Positions 1-6,979 of a stretch of 18,159 nucleotides of DNA are shown here, in pieces. A program made the position numbers and the translations under genes. The stretch is taken from contig JAFDYM010000285.1 in the NCBI GenBank assembly GCA_018267435.1, positions 1-18,159 of the forward strand. Reading direction: 5' to 3'. How positions within the stretch are numbered: position 1 is the stretch's first letter; each line of letters starts with the position of its first letter. The notes beneath the pieces are model-generated. The model did not search any database. It was not told where the DNA came from and worked only from the letters and a program-made list of their open reading frames with translations. Source of the DNA: Bacteroidota bacterium (lineage in GTDB: Bacteria; Bacteroidota; Bacteroidia; Chitinophagales; LD1).

Positions 1-1013
1 ACTACTATAAGGCTATAGAGCTTGCAAAAACAGATGGTAATACCTATGAAGAAGGAGCAACTTATGGTCTGCTGGCTCAAATGTACATTGATATGGATAA
101 GGTGGACGAGGCTGTACAGTGCTTTGAAAAGGCTAAGGTACTATTGGAAAGCAGCAACCGTACTACTAACAGCATGGCTATAGTAAAGTACCTACACCAG
201 TTATATAAAAGGCAGGGCAATGCGGATAAAGCTTATGATGCCTTGCTTAGTTATACCGATATGCGCTTTAAGCTGCAGAATGAAGTGCGCATAAAAGAAG
301 TGGTGGCATTGCAAGAAAAGTATGAGGCAGGTAAGCGCGAAGCCGAGCTGCAACATATAAAATTGCAACAAGCAGAAAGCGAACTAAAGGCGTTAAAGGC
401 GCAAATGAACCCGCACTTTGTTTTCAATGCATTGAACTCTATTCAGGAGGTTTTCTTTTTGGGCGATAAGCGGCTAGCCAATAAGCATCTTGCACGTTTT
501 AGTACGCTTATACGCAACATACTACAGCTAAGTGGGCAAGCAAGTGTACTGCTGCACGAGGAGCTTAATATGTTGCAGGAATATTTATCGTTAGAGGCAC
601 TGCGGTTTGGCGATAGCTTTAAATATACTATAGATATAGATGATGCCGTTGATGTATACAATTTAGACGTGCCACCTATGATAGTTCAACCTTTTGTAGA
701 GAATGCCATTAAGCATGGATTGATGCACAAAGAGGGGGAGCAGGTGCTGCAACTGAATGTACAGTACAATGAGGTCAGCAATACATTACGCATATGTGTG
801 GCCGATAATGGCGTAGGCCGTAAAGCAAGTGCCGATATTAACCAGTATAGGCAAGGGCACCAGTCGTTTGCCACAACTGCATTGCAGAAAAGGTTTGAAT
901 ACTTGAATATGAACTCTAACTTACAATATGGTTTTGAGTATGTTGATTTGTACGATGCTGAACAGAACGCAATAGGTACAGAGGTGCATATAAGCATACC
1001 GGTTAAAAATTAA
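1..1013 (+). CDS. TPR-containing sensor histidine kinase, LytS/YehU type, 5' end cut by window edge
   Basis: The reading frame is open to the left edge (first full codon at position 3), so the true start lies outside; the ATG at 81 is internal. The visible N-terminal part is helical and TPR-like. A charged coiled coil follows, then the His_kinase (PF06580) core. The core begins MNPHFVFNALNSIQ, with the likely phosphorylated His encoded at 414-416. The N box reads PPMIVQPFVENAIKHGL and the glycine box VADNGVGRKA. In this family the kinase autophosphorylates and passes the phosphate to a LytTR regulator, and that gene starts 10 bases downstream. The relatives I know usually have a membrane helix between the TPRs and the kinase; none is visible here, so this part looks cytosolic. 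Family certain; the signal sensed is unknown. Confidence 0.93.
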   Translation, partial: YYKAIELAKTDGNTYEEGATYGLLAQMYIDMDKVDEAVQCFEKAKVLLESSNRTTNSMAIVKYLHQLYKRQGNADKAYDALLSYTDMRFKLQNEVRIKEVVALQEKYEAGKREAELQHIKLQQAESELKALKAQMNPHFVFNALNSIQEVFFLGDKRLANKHLARFSTLIRNILQLSGQASVLLHEELNMLQEYLSLEALRFGDSFKYTIDIDDAVDVYNLDVPPMIVQPFVENAIKHGLMHKEGEQVLQLNVQYNEVSNTLRICVADNGVGRKASADINQYRQGHQSFATTALQKRFEYLNMNSNLQYGFEYVDLYDAEQNAIGTEVHISIPVKN

Positions 1014-1018
1014 CTTTG
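1011..1018 (+). promoter_or_regulatory. Possible -7 promoter element (TAnnTTTG) before the LytTR gene
   Basis: TAACTTTG matches the Bacteroidota -7 consensus exactly, and its first three bases are the stop codon of the kinase. A start of transcription about 6 bases downstream would give an almost leaderless message for the regulator. No TTG is present at the usual -33 distance, so this may be chance. Confidence 0.22.
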
Positions 1019-1023
1019 TAAGT

Positions 1024-1776
1024 ATGGAAAAACCTATTTTAAAGGCCATAATAGTAGATGACGAGCAGAAGGCGCGTAATGTGTTACATATGCTGTTGCA
1101 CGAAAACTGTCCACAGGTAGAAATATTGCAACAATGCAGCAATATACCCGAGGCCGTAGCCGCTATAAATAAGCTGTCGCCCGACGTAGTTTTTTTAGAT
1201 GTGGATATGCCGGGTTATAGTGGTTTGCAGATCCTCGACTTCTTTAACGAAGTTAACTTCAAGATAATTTTCGTATCAGCTTTCAGCGAATATGCTTTGC
1301 ACGCCTTTAGGATAAGTGCAGTAGATTTTCTGCTTAAGCCTATAGACATAGACCATTTGGTTGAAGCCGTGGAAAAGGTAGGCCATGTTAAGGCGACGGA
1401 AACTTATAATAAGCAGTTAGGCTTAATCCGCGATTCGTACAACAGAAAGCCCCTGAGCCATGTAGCAGTTTCTACTGCCGATACAATTGAGTTTATAAAG
1501 ATTGATGATATAATGCTGCTACGTGCCGATAGGGCATATACACATATAGTATTATCTAACGGTACCACTATAATAGCCAGTAAATACATGAAGGAGTTTG
1601 AGGATATGCTAGCGGGCAATGGCAATTTTTTCCGTAGCCATAGGTCGTATATAGTGAACTTAAAAATGGTATTACGATATAATAAGGCTGAAGGTGGAAG
1701 CATTGAAATGCAGAACGGTAATGAGGTTCCGCTTTCTAAAGATTTGAAGGAGGAATTTGTGAGCAGATTTCAATAA
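1024..1776 (+). CDS. LytTR-family response regulator
   Basis: This 250-residue protein has a receiver domain (about residues 5-120) and a C-terminal LytTR DNA-binding domain (about 145-250). Receiver residues are in place: D12/D13 in the acidic pocket, D59 in VFLDVDMP as the phosphorylated aspartate, S84 in IFVSAF, and K104-P105 in FLLKPID. The LytTR part shows the family's FFRSHRSYIVNL stretch near residues 205-216. It lies 10 bases after the LytS-type kinase gene, the usual arrangement, so the two should form one signalling pair in which the phosphorylated regulator binds promoter DNA. No target can be named. It could affect the YjgN-like gene just downstream, but nothing in the sequence shows that. 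Confidence 0.95.
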   Translation: MEKPILKAIIVDDEQKARNVLHMLLHENCPQVEILQQCSNIPEAVAAINKLSPDVVFLDVDMPGYSGLQILDFFNEVNFKIIFVSAFSEYALHAFRISAVDFLLKPIDIDHLVEAVEKVGHVKATETYNKQLGLIRDSYNRKPLSHVAVSTADTIEFIKIDDIMLLRADRAYTHIVLSNGTTIIASKYMKEFEDMLAGNGNFFRSHRSYIVNLKMVLRYNKAEGGSIEMQNGNEVPLSKDLKEEFVSRFQ

Positions 1777-1792
1777 CTATTAGTTTAATAGT
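1776..1792 (+). terminator. Weak AT-rich hairpin after the LytTR gene
   Basis: ACTATTA and TAATAGT form a perfect 7-bp stem around a three-base loop, directly at the stop codon. It has one G-C pair per arm and no T-run, so at best it is a weak terminator. Confidence 0.2.
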
Positions 1793-1851
1793 AGTTAAGA
1801 AATTGATATATTGCTGAAACAATTTTTGAAGCACAAACCTAAACACACACT

Positions 1852-2946
1852 ATGGAAGTAATTTCTACAAACAACGAGGGAGAAGACGAAAACAAGAACA
1901 ACGAAAACAGGAATGATAATAACGGCATTAATGCCAATGAGCCTGTATATGACTTTAGCAAGGAGCAAGGGGGCTATTATAATCAAGGCGAAATACCTAT
2001 AAATGTATTTGAAGCCAAGATGCACGGCGATGGCTGGCAATATTTTAGTATATTAATAGTTAACTGGGTACTTACTGTACTTAGCTTAGGCTTTTACTAC
2101 CCATGGGCACGCGCTAAAACACTTAGGTATATATATGGCGAAACCGAGTTTGGCGGTAGCAGGTTTACCTTTCATGGTACGGGTAAGGAAATGTTCAAAG
2201 GCTTTATAAAAGCAATAGCTCTATTGGCAGGTATAGCTTTGCTGGGTAATTTGGGGCGTATTACAGGTAGCCTTACTTTGGCAGTTGTAGGCGGCTTGCT
2301 TTATTTTTTTGGTATCATGCTTATTATTCCATTGGCCTTACATGGTGGTATGCGCTACCGTATGAGCCGCACTAGCTGGCGTGGCATCCACTTTGGCTAT
2401 AGGGGCAAGTTAGGCGAACTGTTCGGTATATGCGTTAAGGGCTTTTTATTATCGGTATTTACATTAGGTATTTATAGCAGTTGGTTTGCTGTAGATCTGC
2501 GAAGGTACATGCATAGTAACATGCGCTTAGGCAACTGCCATTTGGACTTTGAAGGACAAGGTGGTTCTTTATTTTGGATCAATTTGAAAGGTGTACTTCT
2601 GTTCTACCCTACGTTAGGTATTTACACGTTTTGGTACATCAAAAACTTGAATAACTACTATATAAACAATACTGTACTCTATCAAGACGGTCGTAAATCG
2701 CAGTTTAATTCAAGCCTTACAGTAGGTAATGTTTTTGAGGTTACTATAGTCAACTTCTTCCTTACCATAGTAACGTTCGGTTTATACATGCCTTGGGCTA
2801 TGCTACGCGAAATGCGTATGGTGATAGATAATGTGCAGCTTGAAGGGCAGTTTGTGCCAGAGGCCGTAGTGCAAACTGAAGAAAACTATGCAGATGCTAC
2901 TGGCGAAGACTTGTTGGATATGCTTGATATAGGCTTAGATTTCTAA
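1852..2946 (+). CDS. YjgN-like DUF898 multi-pass membrane protein
   Basis: This 364-residue protein has a hydrophilic Asn/Glu-rich tail (1-55) and then four copies of a membrane unit. Each copy ends in a similar signature: LGFYYPWA (79-86), LGIYSSWF (205-212), LGIYTFWY (255-262) and FGLYMPWA (309-316). A short aromatic/basic loop follows each, such as RAKTLRYIYGETEF. This repeated LGxYxxW pattern is the mark of the DUF898/YjgN family of inner-membrane proteins, whose function is not known. The start is the ATG at 1852; no in-frame start lies closer to the repeats. The acidic C-terminus (EENYADATGEDLLDMLDIG) is soluble. A terminator follows, so it is probably its own transcription unit. The next gene is an M48 protease; as far as I recall this pairing also occurs in other bacteria, suggesting a shared membrane role. 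Confidence 0.85.
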   Translation: MEVISTNNEGEDENKNNENRNDNNGINANEPVYDFSKEQGGYYNQGEIPINVFEAKMHGDGWQYFSILIVNWVLTVLSLGFYYPWARAKTLRYIYGETEFGGSRFTFHGTGKEMFKGFIKAIALLAGIALLGNLGRITGSLTLAVVGGLLYFFGIMLIIPLALHGGMRYRMSRTSWRGIHFGYRGKLGELFGICVKGFLLSVFTLGIYSSWFAVDLRRYMHSNMRLGNCHLDFEGQGGSLFWINLKGVLLFYPTLGIYTFWYIKNLNNYYINNTVLYQDGRKSQFNSSLTVGNVFEVTIVNFFLTIVTFGLYMPWAMLREMRMVIDNVQLEGQFVPEAVVQTEENYADATGEDLLDMLDIGLDF

Positions 2947-2966
2947 TAATGTATAAATTTGCGTTT

Positions 2967-3006
2967 GAAATGGATATTGCCTAGGGGCGGTATCCATTTC
3001 CTTTTT
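2967..3006 (+). terminator. Rho-independent-type terminator after the YjgN-like gene
   Basis: GAAATGGATA pairs perfectly with TATCCATTTC. The stem continues inward through two G-U pairs and GCC/GGC to a TAGG loop, about 15 bp in all, and is followed by CTTTTT. It separates the YjgN-like gene from the M48 protease gene. Confidence 0.85.
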
Positions 3007-3043
3007 ATAGGTATTATATTAGCATTGATATTAATTACGCAAT

Positions 3044-4156
3044 ATGGTTTTTGAAGGCAAATATTTTGATGGGAAATCAGCAGTTGGCTATCCAGCGCGT
3101 GTTGAGGTGAATAGCTTAACTATTGAGATTATATATACCAATGCCATAGGGCCACAGCACATAAGCTGGGTGCCCGATAAAATTTATCCCAATGATTTTA
3201 CAGGCCGAGGTACTGTATATCTTAAGTATGGAGATTACCCCCACCAATATCTAGAGGTTGATAATCCAGAATTCGAACACCAGTTAAAGGAAGCTTTTCC
3301 TAAAGCTAAGTTTCACCATACTGCTTATAACCGAATTTTTAGTGCAGGTGCAAAGGGTATAATCGCTATTGCCGTTGGCTTTGTGGCAATTTTATTGTTG
3401 GGCTATTTCTATGCTTTGCCTGCCTTTGCCGAAAGTGTAGCTGCTACAGTTCCTATTAGTTGGGAAGAAGAGTTTGGCGATGCTGCCTATGACCAAATGA
3501 TGGCTATGGAAACCATAGATGATAAGAACAGCAAGCTAGCCAATGAGTTTTTTAAGGAGATGGGTTATAAAAGCGACTATAATGTAAACATAACCGTAAC
3601 TAAAAATGCCGTGGTAAATGCTTATGCCTTGCCAGGCGGAAAGATTGTGGTGTATGAAGGTATACTACGTAGTATGGATAGCCCTGAGGAGTTTGCTGCC
3701 TTGCTATCGCACGAGTATTCGCACGTGGCACTAAGGCATAGTACCAAGAATATATTTCGCAGTTTGAGTAGCTACATGTTGTTTTCGTTAGTGATAGGCG
3801 ATGCTGGGGGGATAGTAGCGGTAATAGTGCAAAATGCCGATCAGCTTAAGCAGCTAGGTTATAGCCGTAGCTTGGAGGAAGAAGCGGACCGCAATGGACT
3901 AAAGCTGATGAAGGAAAAACAAATAGACCCGAACGGTATGGAGAACCTGCTGAAAACACTGAAGAAGGAAGAGGGTGAAGGTGGTGTGCCTGAAAGTATG
4001 GAGTTTTTAAGCAGCCACCCGCTTACCAAGCAGCGTATGGAATACATACAAAAAGAGATAGACAAGGAAGACTACAACGTAAAGGCTAACCAGCGCTTAG
4101 CCGACCTATGGCAACAAATGAAAATAAATGTAGGCAACGAGGTAGATGAAGAATAA
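3044..4156 (+). CDS. Membrane-anchored M48-family zinc metalloprotease
   Basis: This 370-residue protein starts with a domain of about 95 residues that I do not assign firmly. One membrane helix follows (about 102-122), then an M48 peptidase domain (about 160-345). Catalytic residues are visible: the zinc motif HEYSH at 223-227 inside AALLSHEYSHVALRHS, and the third ligand E278 in SRSLEEEADRNG, the ExxxD motif of the family. NAYALPGGKIVVYEGIL (192-208) is the usual M48 substrate-groove strand, and SSHPLTKQRMEYI near 325 is a common C-terminal M48 motif. The single helix suggests the peptidase is membrane-tethered; which side it faces is not clear. M48 proteins commonly take part in envelope protein quality control. 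The next gene overlaps its end by 11 bases, suggesting co-transcription. Confidence 0.92.
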   Translation: MVFEGKYFDGKSAVGYPARVEVNSLTIEIIYTNAIGPQHISWVPDKIYPNDFTGRGTVYLKYGDYPHQYLEVDNPEFEHQLKEAFPKAKFHHTAYNRIFSAGAKGIIAIAVGFVAILLLGYFYALPAFAESVAATVPISWEEEFGDAAYDQMMAMETIDDKNSKLANEFFKEMGYKSDYNVNITVTKNAVVNAYALPGGKIVVYEGILRSMDSPEEFAALLSHEYSHVALRHSTKNIFRSLSSYMLFSLVIGDAGGIVAVIVQNADQLKQLGYSRSLEEEADRNGLKLMKEKQIDPNGMENLLKTLKKEEGEGGVPESMEFLSSHPLTKQRMEYIQKEIDKEDYNVKANQRLADLWQQMKINVGNEVDEE

Positions 4157-4628
4157 GATGAAGCAGATAGCCCTAAGCGTATGCTTACTATGCATGATAG
4201 TTATAGGCTGTAGCAATATAAATGCCGATGAACCTAAGCACGATACAGCAGGCTTAGCCGAGCGGGTAAACATTGCCAGCTTGGATATAGATACCAGTGT
4301 TGCGCCAGCTTGGTATGTATATAAGCGAGGCAATGCTAGTGACCGCATACCTGGGCCAAGCGACTACTACATAGTAGCGGCTATTAAGCTAAAAAGCGTA
4401 GATGTAACAAAGTATACCGAGATTGAGGTAATGCATGTAGTACTGCCCAAGCGCTCGGACTATTACCCAATATGGATGCCTGAGAGTATAAAGAATTACA
4501 ACGCCGTAGTACTAGGTAAAAAGCCTGTGATATATGATGCAAAGCCTTTTGGTAAATCGTCTTTTATGAACGGCTTCTTTTTTATAACCGATGATAAGTA
4601 TATGTATATAATACTAAGTACTAGTTAG
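4146..4628 (+). CDS. Predicted lipoprotein of unknown function
   Basis: The protein has 160 residues from the ATG at 4146; a second ATG at 4158, one base after the upstream stop codon, is as good. The N-terminus is a textbook lipoprotein signal: basic start (MKNKMKQ), hydrophobic stretch, and lipobox VIGC with Cys22 as the lipidated residue. The mature part is about 138 residues, rich in Tyr and Lys, and ends in short beta-like stretches (FFFITDDKYMYIILSTS). I do not recognise a family. It overlaps the protease gene by 11 bases and is followed after 3 bases by the next gene, so the three are probably co-transcribed. Outer-membrane or periplasmic location is inferred from the lipobox. Confidence 0.78.
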   Translation: MKNKMKQIALSVCLLCMIVIGCSNINADEPKHDTAGLAERVNIASLDIDTSVAPAWYVYKRGNASDRIPGPSDYYIVAAIKLKSVDVTKYTEIEVMHVVLPKRSDYYPIWMPESIKNYNAVVLGKKPVIYDAKPFGKSSFMNGFFFITDDKYMYIILSTS

Positions 4629-4631
4629 TGT

Positions 4632-5153
4632 ATGTTAGTGTTAGTAGTCATAGGTATAGCTACACTGTTAGCCTTGGTTAGTTACGGCTTGTATAGGCTT
4701 AATTATAAGATAGGATACGTAGTAGGCTTTATGAGTGTGCTGTTTACCTTAATGATGGTTAATGCGCTGTACCAAGCAGAGGTACATGGCCCTGAATGCG
4801 ATTGGCTGTTTAATTGCGATAGTGCCATGGCTGTTAAGGTAGATTCGATAGTGATAATACCTGATTACAACCGCAATGCAAGAACCTGCCTTAGCGATAG
4901 CCTTGCTATAAATAAAACGATGCATGATATATGCAGTGCCCAGCATGAACGTATAATAAGCAGGTATGGCACATTGATACGGTATACCATGATATTATAT
5001 TACGACGGCAATAAATTGCCTTTAAAACTTACTAAAGATACTGGAGATGTGGGCATTCAAATAACTTATAGTGCAGGTGGTACCGAACTGATGCGCTTAA
5101 GAACAATGGATTTATACTTTGTGCTGAATGATGGAACGCTGATTACCCAGTAA
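4632..5153 (+). CDS. Small membrane protein of unknown function
   Basis: This 173-residue protein starts three bases after the upstream lipoprotein gene. Residues 1-20 and about 27-47 form two hydrophobic helices. A soluble domain of about 125 residues follows, with cysteines at PECDWLFNCDSA and two more near TCLSDS and DICSAQ. If the helices form a hairpin, both termini face the same side. The C-terminal half looks beta-rich (YTMILYYDGNKLPLKL, MDLYFVLNDGTLITQ). I know no family for it. Tight spacing ties it to the M48 protease and lipoprotein genes. That the frame is real is supported by length, spacing and codon use like its neighbours. Confidence 0.68.
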   Translation: MLVLVVIGIATLLALVSYGLYRLNYKIGYVVGFMSVLFTLMMVNALYQAEVHGPECDWLFNCDSAMAVKVDSIVIIPDYNRNARTCLSDSLAINKTMHDICSAQHERIISRYGTLIRYTMILYYDGNKLPLKLTKDTGDVGIQITYSAGGTELMRLRTMDLYFVLNDGTLITQ

Positions 5154-5190
5154 AAATTCATAGAGGGCTAATCAACTTTGAGAAATTAAG

Positions 5191-5221
5191 CTTGTAATAT
5201 AGCCTGTGTTTATTTTATTTG
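5191..5221 (+). promoter_or_regulatory. Candidate promoter for the second lipoprotein gene
   Basis: A TTG at 5192-5194 lies 19 bases before TTTATTTG (5214-5221), which differs from the Bacteroidota -7 element TAnnTTTG at one position. The spacing is right. Transcription from here would begin near 5228, just ahead of the ATG at 5233. That favours this ATG over the GTG at 5206, which would lie inside the promoter. Confidence 0.35.
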
Positions 5222-5232
5222 TAAAAAGTACT

Positions 5233-5775
5233 ATGGTTAAGTTAAGTGTATTGTTGGGTAGCGTGGTTATGTTTAGTCTCACATCGTTAACCAACTGCGG
5301 AGGCGCTAAGCAGCAGGTGCATACACCTAGTAACTTTGCCGAGCGCTGTAGGTTGCTTGCCTTGCAAGATGGTGAGCCAGGTCAGCACTATGCTATGTAT
5401 AGAGATGAAAGTGATATGAATAGCGTGCAGCTACACTACCTAGGCAATGTGCAAACCAAAGGCGATAGCATAATAAAGTTGATTGCGCAGGTGCGGAAAT
5501 TCGGCATGGCAAAGGAGAGCCTAAGAACTACAGCTACCTTACACCTTTACAACGCGCAAAACAACCCCATAGGTTATTACAAGCTAGGCGGTAGCACTGA
5601 TGTGCCAAGGCGCTTGGCTGGTAAGAGCGTGATATTCGACTACACCAACGGCGCCTGCAACCAAACCACGCCTATAAGCTTTGCCGATAGTATACCTAGC
5701 ACCCTATACATAGGCTGCGCCAAGCAGGGCGATGACCTATGGAAACTAAAAAGGAATGGGATAGAAGATGAGTAA
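5233..5775 (+). CDS. Predicted lipoprotein of unknown function
   Basis: I place the start at the ATG at 5233 (180 residues). The frame can be extended to a GTG at 5206, but from 5233 the protein begins as a normal lipoprotein signal, MVKLSVLLGS, with a hydrophobic core and Cys22 in SLTNCGG. Asn just before the Cys is unusual for a strict lipobox but tolerated in Bacteroidota. The mature part of about 158 residues alternates strand-like stretches (SVQLHYLGNVQTKGDSIIKLIAQV, in part; TATLHLYNAQNNPIGYYKLGG) and has two late cysteines (GACNQTT, YIGCAKQ). No family is recognised. It follows the two-helix gene by 79 bases and may have its own promoter. Confidence 0.72.
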   Translation: MVKLSVLLGSVVMFSLTSLTNCGGAKQQVHTPSNFAERCRLLALQDGEPGQHYAMYRDESDMNSVQLHYLGNVQTKGDSIIKLIAQVRKFGMAKESLRTTATLHLYNAQNNPIGYYKLGGSTDVPRRLAGKSVIFDYTNGACNQTTPISFADSIPSTLYIGCAKQGDDLWKLKRNGIEDE

Positions 5776-5801
5776 GTTAAATTGGCCATACTTTATTTGA
5801 T

Positions 5802-6536
5802 ATGTTACAATACGTAGAGTTTGTTTTTACTGATGCTACCAACGAAGTGCAAGCTGAACTTCGTGCTATGGCTTTTATTTACCTACAGTTACTAAGAGGC
5901 ATAAAGGAATTGCCACATACCCAAATTAAAGTCTATGTGCGACACTCTGAAGAAGAAGGGGACATAACAAGTACTCCCTTACAGCTTAGCAAAAGTATAA
6001 TTGTGCTTTACGCAAATTGCAACACAAATAAGTACGTAGTTTTAAGTAAAGAAGAGAAAGTAAGTGTGCAGTTGGATATAATGCACAAAGCAATGTGTTA
6101 CTTATTTGCGTTGCATAACATTAGTAATAGAGAAATTGTAGAATTGAAAGCTCAACTACAGGAGTATGGTTTGGTACGGGATATTACTCTGTTAAGCAAA
6201 GTCTATAAGGACAAAAGTTTAACCCTTGTAACCCAAGTTGATTTTGACAGTTTTACTTATATCCTCAAGTATAGCGTAGCTGGTATCGATAGAGATATTC
6301 AATTGTTCAAAGGTCATACCGCATATTTGTTCTATTATAAAACGTTATTCAACAACCTAGTGATAAAGCATAATAAAGTTATAGTGCGTAGTCGAAAAGC
6401 TGCTATTCAATTCGTGCATGAGATAGGTAGCGAAACATTCAATGTAGTATCGGCAGATAATATGCGGCCGATATTGGATTACTATAGTTATGATTCTGAA
6501 GATGGGATTAATAGGTACATGGCTTACGATATTTAA
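5802..6536 (+). CDS. Hypothetical soluble protein
   Basis: This 244-residue protein has no signal peptide or clear membrane helix, so it is probably cytosolic. I do not recognise it. The first part looks mixed alpha/beta (MLQYVEFVFTD, then a helix rich in Leu/Arg), with a helical middle (KVSVQLDIMHKAMCYLFALHNI) and a Tyr-rich beta-like second half ending DYYSYDSEDGINRYMAYDI. Isoleucine codons are split about evenly between ATA and ATT, whereas the neighbouring response regulators strongly favour ATA. That is a mild sign of a different history or low expression. The gene starts 26 bases after the lipoprotein gene and ends 41 bases before the CheY-like gene. The long unbroken frame supports it; function cannot be given. 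Confidence 0.66.
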   Translation: MLQYVEFVFTDATNEVQAELRAMAFIYLQLLRGIKELPHTQIKVYVRHSEEEGDITSTPLQLSKSIIVLYANCNTNKYVVLSKEEKVSVQLDIMHKAMCYLFALHNISNREIVELKAQLQEYGLVRDITLLSKVYKDKSLTLVTQVDFDSFTYILKYSVAGIDRDIQLFKGHTAYLFYYKTLFNNLVIKHNKVIVRSRKAAIQFVHEIGSETFNVVSADNMRPILDYYSYDSEDGINRYMAYDI

Positions 6537-6577
6537 ATGGTACACTTTTATAGCTGCCTAGCCAAAACCTCTCTAAC

Positions 6578-6979
6578 ATGGCTAACAAATTAAGGGCAGT
6601 AGTGATAGATGACGATGATGATGATTTGGGTTTCATAATGGAAACCTTGCAAAACACCTTCGCTTTCGAGATAAATGGGTTTACGAATAGCGTAGAGGCG
6701 CTTGAGTATATTCTTACCCATGCGGTGAACATAGACGTGGTAATAACCGACCTAAAGATGCCAATGCTATCGGGCTTCGAGGTAATGGAGCGCATGAGGG
6801 AAAACCCCGCCAGCGCTAACCTGGATGTAATTGTACTTTCTACCAGCAACAACCCCGAAGACATAGCACGCGCCAAACAGTTGGGCGCAGTGCAGTTTAT
6901 AAGCAAGCCGCACAGCTACAGCGGCTATATAGAAATAATACAGGCTATTATGAAGTTGGTGCAAAAAGAAGGTGCTTAA
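6578..6979 (+). CDS. Single-domain CheY-like response regulator
   Basis: This 133-residue protein is one receiver domain with no output domain. It begins VVIDDDDDDLGF, giving the acidic pocket (D11/D12) within a run of six aspartates. D58 in VITDLKMP is the phosphorylation site, S88/T89 in VLSTS the switch residue, and K110-P111 in FISKPHSY the conserved lysine. Stand-alone receivers of this kind in Bacteroidota often serve phosphorelays or kinases that lack a receiver. No kinase gene is adjacent; the membrane kinase at 14997-16388 is a possible but unproven partner. Its stop codon overlaps that of the convergent ClC gene, leaving no room for a terminator. Confidence 0.93.
   Translation: MANKLRAVVIDDDDDDLGFIMETLQNTFAFEINGFTNSVEALEYILTHAVNIDVVITDLKMPMLSGFEVMERMRENPASANLDVIVLSTSNNPEDIARAKQLGAVQFISKPHSYSGYIEIIQAIMKLVQKEGA

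Noticed and set aside
5206..5232. GTG start at 5206 for the second lipoprotein.
   Set aside because: It overlaps a plausible promoter, and the ATG at 5233 gives a normal lipoprotein signal.
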